From Paraphaeosphaeria minitans (taxonomy: Eukaryota; Ascomycota; Dothideomycetes; Pleosporales; Didymosphaeriaceae): a stretch of 64,000 nucleotides of DNA. The notes under the pieces are model-generated. The model saw only the letters and a program-made list of their open reading frames with translations. It made no database searches and was not told the origin of the DNA. Made by a program: the position numbers and the translations under genes. The stretch is from NCBI GenBank assembly GCA_015832175.1, contig WJXW01000002.1:930001-994000 (forward strand), in the 5' to 3' direction. Below, in pieces: positions 34,391 to 46,794 of this stretch (position 1 is its first letter; each line of letters begins with the position of its first letter).

Positions 34391-34871
34391 TAGGGGATAA
34401 AAAGGGACCTAAAGGAGTCTTATTAACTACTCTATTAATAGCCTTATAAAATTTAGCTTCTTTAATATTCTTCTCCTTAACTACTATTACATCCTTAGTA
34501 TACTTATTTAGTAAGTCTAGTTACTAACATAACTAATCTTTATATACGTATGTAACCTATAATTTCTCTAACACCTTTTTATAGGCTTTAAACGTAGCCT
34601 TCTATATTTCTTTTAACTTTTTTATTTATACACATAATTTCTCTTTCTTTACTAATAAACGCTTAAACTTAGACTCTAAAACGCGTATATTATAATATTA
34701 ACCTTAATAAACACATTTCTTATATTTTCTAGACTAAATGTAAACCTTATAAACATAGTTATATTTTATATACGTTAAATATTTCTTAACTATAACTTCG
34801 CTAAAGGAGTTAATAAAATTAGTTAGGTAATAGTAATAAATAGTGCTAGACTTAGAAGGTTGTTAGGGTAT
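34380..34871 (-). pseudogene. Antisense accessory frame of Gypsy-1, copy A
   Basis: Minus-strand frame convergent to pol, close relative of the copy C frame. The start codon at 34,871 has become ATA. The K-Y-x2-C-x3-G-x2-Y version of the Cys motif shows Cys-to-Tyr changes from G-to-A. Ends overlapping the pol 3' end. Confidence 0.55.
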
Positions 34872-34980
34872 AATATAAGTAAGCTAACGCTACTTATAAC
34901 GTAAGACGAGCTCTAGTTATAACTAGAAATAAAACATAGTTATATAATTTAAGGATAAATCCTAGTAAGGAGGGAGATAA

Positions 34981-35391
34981 TATTAAGATTTAAAGGCTAG
35001 GCCTCCTGGAATCTTTATATATATCTACATTTGTTGTTCGAGTGGCACAGCACAAAAGGTTACGTAACCTAATTAGTGTAATTAGAGCGCTAAGACAACT
35101 AATTAGACTAAGCACTTAATATACTAAGTAACTAATTAGTGCTTAATTAGTTTAATTAGAGTAATTAGTCTACTAATCGCTTAAAGTATATAGGAACGTA
35201 AAGATAGGCTCTCTATACTTATGTTTAATCTGTTTATTAATCTATTATTTAGATTCTAGTAGACTAAATTATTAACTTATTACACTTCGCAAGATACTAT
35301 TGTATTAATAAGACTTTTCACCTTCTGTAAGTACTCCTGCCTAAGAACCAACCTTAACCCTTTAGGACTAGCTACCCTCTTGGATTTAACA
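34981..35391 (+). repeat. Gypsy-1 copy A 3' LTR, 411 bp
   Basis: Starts TATTAAGATTTAAAGG (from TGTTAAGATCCGAAGG) and ends TTGGATTTAACA. Comparison with the 5' LTR shows C-to-T at CpA on both strands. Confidence 0.92.
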
Positions 35392-37016
35392 TGTAATAAG
35401 TAATTAGTAATCTTGTTTAACTAGTCCTTAAGGCTTAGAGTTATAGGAGGAAGCTTAAATATAGTGTATTCTATAGTATCTAGCTAGTGCTTTAACCACT
35501 AATTTATTTTCAGGCCCCCTATCTACACTTAGTTAAGGAAACACCCCCCACCTATAGATAATATCCTTATAGAGGAACTTTGCAACGCTTTCTAAATCTA
35601 CTCTAATAAGCGCTCTAGCTTTAGGCCATCCTAAGGCGTATTCCCTAGCAACAATAAAGAAGGATTTCTAATACTTACTTATAGGCATGTAGGTAATATT
35701 AATAGTTTATTATTTAAATAAGGTCCTAGGGTTACTAATCTTAAGGCTTATCTCTATCTAATTACCTTATTTAGTAGCACAGATAGTATATTTCTTTAGC
35801 TTAGTTTAAATTGTCTTAAACTGGCTCTCTTACTAGAACTAAGACTAGATCGCAGTATTTATAGCCTAGATTCCTTTATAGTAGAGGTGCTAGTAAACCT
35901 CCTAAATAAGTGCCTTTTAAACATCTAGGTTATTAATTACCCTTTAAATAGTAAGATTTAGGGTTAACTTCTTAAATAGTAGGTTTACTTTTATAAAAAA
36001 GGTTTAGGCCTTCTTTGTCTATAAAAGGCGGCTTTTCTAGGGTATTAGCCTATTAGGTCTTTTTCTAAATAGTAAGAACCTCGCTATCTCTTCTAATTCT
36101 TCTAAAAAGTCTTTGCTAAGGATCTAGGCCTCTTATAAGATAAACACTAAGCTATTATTATACTTCTCTACTATATAGTTTATAAAGGGACCTAGGTCTT
36201 CTTCTAATTCTTCTAGCGCTGTCTATCCTTTTAGTTAGGGGTACCTTAATAATCTATTAGTAACAACATTATGTTTTCCTAGCCTATAGACAATTTTAAA
36301 GTCCTATAGCAGTATTATACCTAGCTATTAGTTTATAACTAATCTAGGGAGGTTAGTAGAAGACTAGTTAAGCTGTGAAATTAGAGTAGCTGCATCTATT
36401 TTAATAATAAATTAGGTCCTATATAAAGGGTAAAGTATTAGGGAAATACCTCTAAAGGATCGTTAACATAGCTCTCTAGAAAACTCCTAGTGAATTTATT
36501 ACACCTTATAGCAGTGTGCAGTGCCTTATAAGGCCTATAGGTATCTAGAAAGCTATTATATCTCTTAAGGCTATATAGAGCGGTATCTAGTTAAATCCTA
36601 AAAATAGATTAAACAGAGAGTAGATTACTCTACCTCTAATCCTCTCTAAAAACTTATTAGCTAAAAGTGGGAGATTAGCATCTCTTTCTAAAACCTTATT
36701 ATAGAACTAGGCGTTATTAATTAATTAGTACCCTTTATCTTTCTTTAGTACTAGGAACTAGGGGTTTTAATATTAGCTGTTGTATATTTTAAGGACTTTT
36801 TAGTTAATCTAATCTAAAATTATCTAGTGTACTATAGGCACTAGCTTTTTTAGGCAGTTAAAGCCTCTTACCTACTAGGCTTTATATAGGATAGTCTAAA
36901 TCTAGTATAGAGGCATAATATCCTTACTAATAGTTATTATCTTACTAAATTCCTAGGCTAGAGCTACCTCCTAATAGAACATAAGCTTATAGATAAGTAA
37001 AATTTCTATAGGTTTT
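35392..37016 (-). pseudogene. Gypsy-2 copy E: RT, RNase H and integrase remnant
   Basis: A second Ty3/Gypsy family, minus strand. RT blocks: F-L-V-L-K-K-D-K-G-Y-*-L-I-N-N-A and F-L-G-F-N-Q-I-P-L-Y (~36,480-36,780), then A-F-Q-I-P-I-G-L-I-R-H. RNase H has K-I-D-A-A-T-L-I-S-Q-L, followed by L-G-K-H-N-V-V-T-N-R-L-L-R (cf. GKKNVVADALSR) at ~36,245-36,410. Integrase has V-D-R-G-P-E-N near 35,500. It is cut at 35,392 by copy A's LTR inside integrase; the rest is not found on the other side of copy A. Confidence 0.8.
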
Positions 37017-37447
37017 TGTTAAATCCAAAAGGGTAGCTAGTCCTAAAGGGTTAAGGTTAGTTCTTAGGCAGGAGTACTTATAGAAGGTAGAAGGTCTTAT
37101 TAATATAATAGTATCTTGCAAAGTGTAATAAGTTAATAGTTTAGTCTACTAGAATCTAAATAAAAGATTAATAAACAGATTAAATATAAGTATAGAGAGC
37201 CTATTCTTGCGTTCTTATATACTAAGCAAAGGCCGCTTTGTAGGGAGCGCTCTGTAGAGAGCGCTCTGTAGAAAGTGGTTATATATATTATACTCTAGTA
37301 CAGAGTAATTAAGCGCTCTGTAGAGAGTAGTTACATAACTCCTTTATTTAAGGCGTAGCTAGTATTAAATCCCCGCTTAATCCTTACTACGCGCCTACTA
37401 GATATAAAACTAGTGTCCTGCTATTATGTGGATTTTAGATCCTAATA
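37017..37447 (-). repeat. Gypsy-1 copy D 3' LTR (left), 431 bp
   Basis: Starts TGTTAAATCCAAAAGGG and ends GATCCTAATA (from CCTAACA). The U3 half is a third type, with repeated GAGCGCTCTGTAGA motifs near 37,236-37,330. Confidence 0.92.
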
Positions 37448-37479
37448 TTATCCCCTCTCTTTTACAGATTTGTCCTAAA

Positions 37480-38060
37480 TTATATATTTAGATCTTAGCC
37501 ATTATTACGTAAGCTATTCTACTAACCCCGCTTACTATAAGTATATCTGTTAGCATTATATCTAGCGACTCTACTATTTAAAAATATTAATTATATCGCG
37601 AGATCTAAGAAGCTAATATTATTATAGAAAACCCTTATATTAATTATAGTTTTAAAGGTTCTATTTACTACATTATACTAGATTTAGATTTAAAGTGTTC
37701 TAAATATGTTCACTTAGGTTGTCTGTGTGTAAATATAAGCTAGTTGTCGCTAGATAAGACTTATAAGGAGTATAAGAAAAAGGTTAAAAAAGATAAAAAG
37801 GTGTTATCTCTCCTAATAGTATAGTTGTTATAAAATAAGAAGATACTAGCTTAGGCTAAAAAGCGTGCTTATAAGAAGACGTTGTGTCTAGCTGCAGAAA
37901 TAATTGCAGATAGTAAGGACATAAATATAGATACTATTAATTGTCCTACTACTATAGTAACCGTTAGTTATTCTACAGTAATATAGTTAACACTTAACAT
38001 AGTAAATACTATAGTGTTAGTACTATAGTCCTCCTAGGTATGTTCGTGTTTCTAATAGAA
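37480..38060 (+). pseudogene. Antisense accessory frame of Gypsy-1, copy D
   Basis: A plus-strand frame with the conserved K-C-x2-Y-x3-G-x2-C motif (L-K-C-S-K-Y-V-H-L-G-C-L-C, ~37,695-37,733) followed by a Lys/Glu-rich helix (KTYKEYKKKVKKDKK) and a Thr/Val-rich C-terminus. No start codon survives clearly. Placed between U3 and pol as in copies A-C, but very divergent from them. Confidence 0.55.
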
Positions 38061-39946
38061 TTCCTTAATCTTTTACTAATAGTTTCTTAAATTGTTCTTT
38101 AGTTCCTAGGTGTTTTTGCTATGTAGGTAACCTTTCCACTTAATAAGGTATATATTATTATGCTAATTATATTCTAGAATTCTTTTAACTTTAAATTTAT
38201 TCTCTTCCTTAGTCTAGTAGTAGAAGGTGGTTTTAACTAGTGTATTAGGGTCTGCTAGTTCTAGTAGTAATACGTGGAATACTAGGTGTATCTTTGCATC
38301 TAGTAGTAGTTTTAACTTATAGTTTACTAGTAATATTTGCTTAGAAATGTAAAATAGTCTAACCTTAATATAATCTAGTTTCTTATGTTTTTTCTTCTAA
38401 GTTTAAAGGTTCTTTCTAAGTAGATATACTTTATCCCCTTTCCTTAGCTAAAGTGCTATTTTTCGTTTTCTATTTTAGTATAAAATTAATTGCTGCTAAG
38501 CTTTTTTAAAGTTCTCTTAGAGTTATTAGTATATTTTCTTTATATTTTCTACTATATCTATAGCTTCCTTTACTTTAATTATTGTAGGAAATTATTAATT
38601 AAAGAGATGTAGGTGTCTTCTATAGTTTATATAGAATAGTGTATGTCCTAATACTACTAATACTTTGTTATTATAGGCTAACTGTGCTATAGGTAGTAAT
38701 AAAATCTAGTTATTCTTCTAACTGTTGTAGTAAATGCGTAGGTACGTTTCTATAGTTTAGTTCGTACGTTCTGTCTATCTGTCTATTTATAGATAGTAAG
38801 CTGTTAATAGCTTTCTTTTTATTCTAAGTAAGGCTATAAGCGTTGTCTAGTAATTTAATATAAAAAGCTTGTCTTTATTACTAATAATTATTTTTGGGAT
38901 TCTGTAATATCTAATTAGTTAGTCTAGGATAAAAAAAGCGAGTTCTTTTGCTGTTATTCTTTTAAGGCATAGAATAAGCTTAATATACTTAGTTAGTTAG
39001 TAGACTACTACTAGTATACTATTATATTTAATTCCTGTTGTTAGATCCTTAGAGTTAAGAATTCCTATAATAAAATCTATAGTAATATCTTCCTATAGTG
39101 CTATTAGTATTCTAATTGCTTACATCTCTCTATATTTAAAATATATACTGTGTTTGTTTCTCTAGTATTCTACATATTTATAGATATAAGTTATTACAGC
39201 TTCTTTAATTCCTTTAAAAGTGTAGTTCCTTTAGATAAGTTCTATTGTCTTTATAATGCCTAGGTGTCTGTACATAGGGTTATTGTGGTATTATTAGATA
39301 ATCTTAGTCTATAGATATTCGAGAACTTCTTAGTTAATTACTAAAAGTTAATTTAGTTCTGCTATTAGTTCTAGAGATTTATCTTTAGCCTTACAAAGGA
39401 TTATAGAGAAGGTTTTTACTTTTTCTCTTACTAGATTACTTTATTAGCTAAGAGCGTTTCCTCTACTATTTTCTTTTTTAGCTATATAGATAATTTTAAA
39501 CTTGTACTACCTAGTAGTTTATAACTATCTTTATTATTATAGCGTAAGTTCTTTTGTTATTGTGAACCTTAGAAGGTTCTTATAATCTGTGTAGATTTCT
39601 AGCGTTAAGTAACTAAGTGCGTAAATTCTTTAGTGCTTTAAGGCTTTAATAATAGCGTAGAGTTTTTTATTGTATATATTATATTGTGTTTCGGCGTTAT
39701 TAAATTTGCATAAGTAATAGGCAATTAGGTACTATTTACTATTATATTCTTATTTAGCGTAGGCGCCTAGCGTAAGATCGCTAGCGTTTATTTTAAAGCG
39801 TAGTAGTTTATCGCTTCTAAAATAAATAAGGATAGGTTCTATAATATATACTATCTTAAGGAGTTAGAACAACATTCTACACTTATTTATCTATTTAAAG
39901 GGTACGTCCTTCTTTATAAAATTTATTAAGGGTATTATAACCTTTG
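38040..39946 (-). pseudogene. Gypsy-1 copy D RNase H, integrase and chromodomain remnant
   Basis: Minus-strand pol C-terminal half, collinear with copies A and B. Continues at 43,070 beyond copy G. Confidence 0.75.
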
Positions 39947-40258
39947 TGTTGGTTTGGCTTAATCTGCAATTAAGCATTTAAGGGTTGATAGTATACTATT
40001 ATGCAAAGGGTAAGAAGTAGGTTCAATTAATTACGTCTAGTCTATCGTACAAAGGGGCACTAAGGGCTTTATAAAGTCTCTGCCTCTTAGCGCTGACCTA
40101 AGCAGGGGGTCCTTGTGCAGGTCCTTATAGGTAGGCAAGGCCTTATAAAGTCTCTGCCTCTTAGCGCTAACCTAAGTAGTGGGTCCTTGTGTGGGTCCCT
40201 ATAGGTAGGCAGGTCCCTATTTCACTTAGTGCTATTTGTACGATAAACTGTATAGACA
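39947..40258 (-). repeat. Copia-1 copy G 3' LTR, 312 bp with internal 74-bp duplication
   Basis: Relative to the 238-bp LTR it carries a 74-bp tandem duplication (GCCTTATAAAGTCTCTGCCT… twice, about 40,065-40,212). Confidence 0.9.
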
Positions 40259-40598
40259 CTAGTAACTTTTCTTTTGTGCAATAGCTTATATCTATTATAC
40301 GCTTTCCTTTTCCTATCCTTCTCTATCTATACAGTTAGCCTTCCTCTATTAGAATAGGTTGTGAGGTAGGTGTAGTGTTACTATGTAGTAGAGGTTCTGT
40401 TTACACCTACTCTTGTATAAACAAGTAGTAATAGCTAACCTGCTTAGTTCTTACTTTACCCTTTTACACAGTAGTAGAGTTATATTATATAATAAGGCTC
40501 TTTCTAGACATGTGTCCTGTACGCAAATAGAAGGTGGGGTGTTAAGTAATATAATGCTTAGCGCTAGGTCTTAGTAAGTAGGTATAGAAGGATCGCTC

Positions 40599-42400
40599 CT
40601 AGTTGTGCGATAAAGGTATGTAGTAGAAGTAAGGTATAAGGTAGCTTTCTGTGCTTCTTTTTTATTACTTTATTAGTCTTGTTTATCTTCCTCCTCTTTT
40701 ATACGATAGTCTTCTTCCTCTAGCTCTCCTTTAAAGTTAAAGATGTATACTTATATATCTATAGTAGAGGGTTTATGTTTGTAGAAGTTAGCGTACAACG
40801 ACATATATTACCTTTTAGCTCGCTAGGTATCCCTTAGTAGATAGTTAGTGGACTAGTATCCTTCTTTATAGCATATAAAGCATTTCTACTTTATATAAGA
40901 GCTTAAACTTCTAAAGTTACCTCTTCCTTTTAGTCTAAAAGTTAATTTGCCTCTAGAGAGGCTAGATCCTTTTATGCGATTAGGATTATTGTATTATTAA
41001 TTAGTGTAGTATACCTCTTTACTATTTTAGAGGAACTATAACTTCTTTTTATTTTTAGTAACTTAGAGTAACGTATAAAGGTCGCTAAGTAAGCCTTCTA
41101 CTATGTTTTTAGGGTTAAATATAGCTTATTTAAAGTTAGGATGGCCGCAGCATGCTTATATAATAGTAGTGTGTAGTTATAGTTTACTACTAAAGCTTTG
41201 TCTAAAAGCCCTTTAGGCTAAAGTAAGCTTATTAATTATTACTTTTAGGGCCTTATATAATATAGCAGCTAGATTATCCTTTTTATAGCGTTTAAAGGTA
41301 AGAGTGGTCTAGTCTATCTAGTACTAATTGTGATTAACACTAGTGTTAAAGTGCCTATTTAGTCTGTCGTATAATTCATCCTATAGAAGTCCTAGTCTAA
41401 TGTTGTGTAGGTAGTAGGTACTCGCACGATTAGAAAGGATTCCTAAGAAGATGTTTATATACTAGTCCTATAGTATGCCTAGCCTATAGTATAGTTCTCT
41501 AAAGACTTTTACCTTATCTGCTAGGATATTATACAGCCTACTAGTGTAGTTATTCTCTTTACTCTAAGCCTTGTAAAAGAGAATAATCTTGTCTAGCTAG
41601 ATATAAGCATAATCTCCTAGTTATTAAGGAGACTAGGAGTGTCTAGCCTCTTTGTACAATGTAGTTTATTAGGCAAAAGTAGTCTAGGTTTTAGGCTGTT
41701 ACCACTAGTATAGCTCTATATATAGTGTCTCTAACCTCGCATGTATAGGGATAGGCCCTAGCTGTGCTCTATATATATATATATTGCCTACAGATAGTGT
41801 AGGTTATATTGTTAGGATTGTGCGAAGCGGTTTAGGTTGCAGTTATAGTATTATTATATAAAGGGTCTGTAGCTTATAGTTAAGCTGTGACAGTTTAAAG
41901 AGTTTCTTTGTATAAGTGTCTTTTGTTATAGAATTAGTAGTAACAAAGCCTTCTTTTATAAGAAAAGTAATAAGCTCTCTTCTTACTACATAACTAATTT
42001 TATTAAAGATTCTCTTCTTTTAGTTATTAAAATCTTTAGTAAAAGAAGAGATTACCTCTTTACCTTTAAGGCTGCTTATGCAATATTACGCAATTATGTA
42101 TACTATATAAGTGTTTAGCTGTTTTAGAGAAAGGGGTAGGTAGCTGTGTAGATCTACTCTATCTACCTAGTACTTTTGTACGATCTCTCCTCTTAAGGTA
42201 ATAGCCTTAATATTTATTACTTCCTTTACTTATTAAAGCTATATTGCTTTAGCTTTATCTTTCTACTAAAGAGGCAGTATTAATTATTACATAACGTCTT
42301 TAGGTTATAGTTCCTCTAAGAAGTCTCCTAGTCTTAAGGCTATGTTATTATTATCTTTCTTAGTTATGTAACGTGTCTACGTTTAGTTATCGCTAGTTTA
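40599..42400 (-). pseudogene. Copia-1 copy G gag remnant
   Basis: Minus-strand gag collinear with 23,586-25,390 of the nested full copy. RIP stops throughout. Confidence 0.7.
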
Positions 42401-42436
42401 ATTATGCGACATGTTTTTTAGGGTTGTGAATATGCT

Positions 42437-42666
42437 TACTATCTCCTTTCTTTTCTGTAGAATAGCTTAGACTAGATTGTATGACTCTTTATAGATGTGC
42501 GCACTTTGTTTCTGCTTATTATATAATCTAAAATTTAATCTCTAGTAAACGTACTATCTCTTTTCTTTTCTATAGAATAGCTTAGACTAGATCGTGCGAC
42601 TCTTTATAGATGTGTACACTTTGTTTCTACTTATTATATAATCTGAAATTTAATCTCTAGTAAAGG
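42437..42666 (-). repeat. 115-bp tandem duplication in the leader of copy G
   Basis: Units start at 42,437 and 42,552 (TACTATCTC), the same period as in the other Copia-1 copies. Confidence 0.85.
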
Positions 42667-42757
42667 TAACAATATAGAGCCTATATATCTAGCTTATAGG
42701 GCGCTCCGTCTTTAGACCTTACTAGTTTACAGTTAATTAGAATTAACTACTAATTAG

Positions 42758-43069
42758 TGTTAGTTTGGCTTAATCTACAATTAAGCATTTAAGGGTTAAT
42801 AGTATACTATCGTGCAAAGGGTAAGAAGTAGGTTTAATTAATTACGTCTAGTCTATTGTACAAAGGGGCACTAAGGGCTTTATGAAGTTTCTGCCTCTTA
42901 GCGCTGACCTAAGTAGGGGGTCCTTGTGCAGGTCCTTATAGGTAGGCAACGCCTTATAAAGTCTCTGCCTCTTAGCGCTAACCTAAGTAGTGGGTCCTTG
43001 TGCGGGTCCCTATAGGTAGGTAGGCCCCTATTTCACTTAGTGCTATTTGTACGATAAACTGTATAGACA
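42758..43069 (-). repeat. Copia-1 copy G 5' LTR, 312 bp with internal 74-bp duplication
   Basis: Same length and same 74-bp duplication as the left LTR, as expected if the duplication was there before this copy inserted. Confidence 0.9.
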
Positions 43070-46000
43070 CTTTGCGTAATTTTAGATAAATTGTTAGTTA
43101 AATCTATAGAATTCTAAGAATTCTTAGATGTTTTTAGCTATCTTTAGTATTAGCTAGTTCTTAATTTATTTAACTTTACTTAGTGCTATCTTAATTTCTT
43201 CTATAGTAATAATATGTTCTAGGAATTTAAGTTATTTAATATTAAACTTATATTTCTTAAGTTTAATGTAAAGGTATACTTTGTCTAGTACTTTTAGTAC
43301 TATCTATACATGCTTAGTGTGGTCTAATTCGTTTTTAGAAAAGATAAGGATATTATAATAAATATGTCTAGATATTTATAGAGTACGTTGTTAATAAGTG
43401 CTATAAAAGCTGCTAGTGTGTTTATAAGTCTAAAAGGCATAACTTTATATTTAAATAGTCTATAGCGTAATTAAAACGCTATTTTCTATTCTTTACCTTT
43501 TTTAATTTATATAAGGTAGTAACTATCTTTTAAATCTATTATTATAAATATCTTAGCTTAAGATAGTAAATCTCCTAACTTTATAATATTTAGTAGTAGA
43601 TATTAGTTCTTTATTATTATATTGTTAAGTTGTTAGTAGTTAATATATAGTTTATCTAATTTATCCTTTTTCTTAACAAATATAAAAAGGCTTACTACTA
43701 GTAACTTTAATAGTTATATATATCCTTTCTTAAGGTTTATCTTAATAAAATTACGTTCTTTAAGGAGTTCTTCTCCTATCTTACTATATAGTAGTCTAAA
43801 GGGTGGCGTCTTCCCTTCTTCTAGGTCTATTATAAGATCCTAGGGCTAATTTTTAGGTAGGTTTACTTTTCCTTCCTTCTTTATAAATATATGTGTCTAT
43901 TTTCTATACTCTCTTAGTAAGGTAAGGGGTGTGCTATTATCCTTCTTTTTACGCTTCTTAATCTAGTAGTTCCTACTAGCGTCTACTAAGGTGTATTTCT
44001 ATTTTTTAACTATTTATTAGAGTATTATGTTATTAATAACTCCCTTATCTACTATTATTTTTAGTTAATACGTAGGCTTTGCTTATAATATATAATTATA
44101 GCGTTTAAACAACATTTTCTTTATACCCTAGTTAATCTATAGGTTGTGTATTATTAACTAAGGTAATTCTAAGACTAACTTATATGTAGATTTTAGTAAG
44201 ATATCTAAAGTAAGTTCCTCTCTATGTCCTTAGACTATTATTATAGTAGTAACCTTCTAGTATATCTAAGGTGTTTTAGGTATTAGGGATGTATTCGCGA
44301 TATAAATAATATAGAGTACTTTTTTCTCTAATATTATAAGTCCTACTTATCTTACTATCTAATAAAATATAAAGTTCTTTTCTACTCTTAAGTCTATAAG
44401 AGCTTAAGCCTATATTCCTTTAAGCTATACTAGTAGCTTAACTAATACTATACTTACTATAGTATTTAATTTAATAAAGGCGTTTTCTTATCTAAGTCTA
44501 GGCCTAAAAAAGACATCTATTTATATAGGTTATAGTTAAGTTTAGGTGCCTAGTATGCGTTTCTAAGCATCTACTTCTATTATTATTCTTAAGTACGTAG
44601 CTTATGTAGATTATCTTTTTCTTCTTCCTATAAGGATGTTCTTTTGTTTTTCCTCCTGCAGTCTTTACTGTTCCTATATACTAGTTAAATTAGTAGTTCT
44701 GTTATTACTTCTTATATAGGGCAGTTTATAAAGCTGTCTAAACGTTTAGCTATATAGTAGTATTTATAGTCTTAGTTTAGACACGTATACTAGTATAGTT
44801 ATATATAGTCTCTATTAATAAGTATATTATAGTATTTATTACCCTTTAGCGTAAAGTAAGGAAAGTATTTTACTTATTATTTATTCTAGAGGTGTTTATT
44901 GCAAGCTATAATAGGGTAGTCTATTTATATCTATTTATAGCGTAGTTTCTTTCTAAGTTATTTCTTATTCTCCTCTTTCTCTACTTTATATTATACGCAT
45001 GTTAGTTCTTTGTAATACATCTAAATATAGAATTAGTGTGTAGGATTTTAGTGGTCTAGGTAGTACTTTAGTACGTAGTCTAACTCCTTATTTTTATAGG
45101 GTTATATCCCTTTTAGTGCCTAGTAGGGTTCTATATAGTCCTAAATATTTAGTTTGTACTTAGGTAATATAGGGTTGTCTTCTTTCTACCTACTTTATAG
45201 GTAAGAAATAGGAGATTTTAGTATCTTTTTTACGTCTTCTACGTTGTAGTATATATTAGAGTTGTCTTCTAGATCTTTATATAATTATAAGTTAGGTAAA
45301 TCTAATTACTTACTTTATTCTAGTGTAACGCGTTAGTGACTAAATAGCGTTATAATAACTTTTTATTCTTTATTAGGTTCTTAGTTCTTAATAGTTAGTA
45401 CATTTAACTTAGTTTAATAGACTTTGTTCTTTAATCTATAGTTTCTAGCTATATGGCCTAGTTTGCCACATATAAAGTATTTATAGGTCTTAGTTATTAG
45501 TTGTTAACTTCTATTAGAAACGCGTTTATTAGGCTACTTAGGGCCTATTCTTCCTTCTTTTCTTTTGCCTATATAGTTAAACTAGACATCTTCTATTAGT
45601 TTATATCTCTAGTAGTTCCTTAGCTATTACTTTTAGATAATTCTAACAGGCTTCTTATAAACCACTTTTACTAGTTATCTAAAGCTTATTATCCTAGGGT
45701 TTTAATAGAACTCCTATTATAGTAAAAACTGTTCTTTATTAATCTTAATAGTTTCTTTATATAGTTCTTTAAAGTTAGTAATTCGCGCACTACTACGTAA
45801 GAGTTTCTTATATAGTTTCTATTTAAGTTCTTATTTATACATATCCTAAGGAGATTTATTGTCCTAGTTAAGCTATACAGCGTATCTATAAAACTTAGCT
45901 ATATACTTAGCTACTAACTATTTCTAAGTTATAGTCTAAATCTTTACTTTTATAATAGACTCCTTATTAGTAATCCTAAACAGTTATTTAAAGTATTTCT

Positions 46001-46363
46001 TAAAGTTATTATAATTCTTAATAATGTTAACCATATTAGCGTGCTTATTTACATAATTATTATTATTATTATTATAGTCTATTCCTAGGTACTTTTTAAA
46101 GTAGAGATAGATCTATAATCCTGCATCTCCTTATATATTTATTACTACGAAGATAACCTTTTTCTTATCTTTAAGGGGTTTATCTAAGTTAAAGAAGTAG
46201 AGGTCTAACTAGAAAATCTAGACGTTAGTTTAAAATTATTTACTAAAGTAGAGATTAGGTTTATACGCCTTACTACTATCCTTTATAAGAGTAATCTTAG
46301 CAGCAGTTAAAGCTATAGAAGAGGTAGGAGTTTATAAAATACTTATATTAAGGGTGTTTAAGA
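43070..46363 (-). pseudogene. Gypsy-1 copy D gag, protease and RT remnant
   Basis: Minus-strand gag (about 44,570-46,360) and protease/RT (about 43,070-44,560). At ~43,355 a 13-bp deletion relative to copy B removes the Tyr-Ile-Asp part of the RT catalytic motif and shifts the frame. The zinc knuckle lies near 45,450-45,485. Confidence 0.8.
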
Positions 46364-46794
46364 TGTTAAATCTAAAAGAGTAGCTAGCCCTAAAGGGTTA
46401 AAGTTAGTTCTTAGGCAGGAGTACTTATAGAAGGTAGAAAGTCTTATTAATACAATAGTATCTTACAAAGTATAATAAGTTAACAATTTAGTCTACTAGA
46501 ATCTAAATAATAGATTAATAAACAGATTAAATATAAGTATAGAGAGCCTATCCTCGCGTTCCTATATACTAAGTAAAGGACGCTCTATAGGGAGCGCTCT
46601 GTAGAGAGCGCTCTATAAAGAGCAGTTATATGTGTTATACTCTAGTACAGAGTAATTAAGCGCTCTGTAGAGAGTAGTTACATAACTTTTTTATTTAAGG
46701 CGTAGCCGGCATTAAATCCCCGCTTAATCCTTGCTACGCGCCCACTAGGTATAAAACTAGTGTTCCGCCATTATATGGATTTTAGATCCTAACA
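46364..46794 (-). repeat. Gypsy-1 copy D 5' LTR (right), 431 bp
   Basis: Starts TGTTAAATCTAAAAGAG and ends GATCCTAACA; followed by the GTTTT duplication. Confidence 0.92.

Larger units (their letters stand above)
14887..35391 (+). mobile_element. Gypsy-1 copy A, complete chromodomain Ty3/Gypsy element split by copy B
   Basis: Both 411-bp LTRs are present (14,887-15,297; 34,981-35,391). Gag lies at 15,298-16,708 and continues after copy B from 30,503 to the chromodomain near 34,260. Removing copy B and one target duplication leaves ~6.7 kb. A polypurine tract (AAGGAGGGAGATAA) directly precedes the 3' LTR. Its own flanks do not form a target duplication (TCTGT on the left, TGTAA on the right) and belong to two different elements (C and E), so it has taken part in a rearrangement. 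Confidence 0.9.
39947..43069 (-). mobile_element. Copia-1 copy G: internally deleted, gag-only derivative (3.1 kb)
   Basis: 312-bp LTRs at both ends and exact CTTTG target duplications (39,942-39,946; 43,070-43,074). Internal sequence is 2,499 bp. Compared with the nested full copy, 4.2 kb are missing between positions equivalent to 19,360 and 23,586. The junction lies at CTAG (40,599-40,602), a 4-bp microhomology present at both deletion ends. Gag, leader and part of the 3' non-coding region are kept; integrase, RT and RNase H are gone. Confidence 0.9.
37017..46794 (-). mobile_element. Gypsy-1 copy D, complete, nested in Gypsy-2 copy E and split by Copia-1 copy G
   Basis: 431-bp LTRs (37,017-37,447; 46,364-46,794) and GTTTT duplications at 37,012-37,016 and 46,795-46,799. 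Minus-strand gag-pol plus antisense accessory frame. Copy G occupies 39,947-43,069. Without it the element is ~6.65 kb. Confidence 0.92.
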
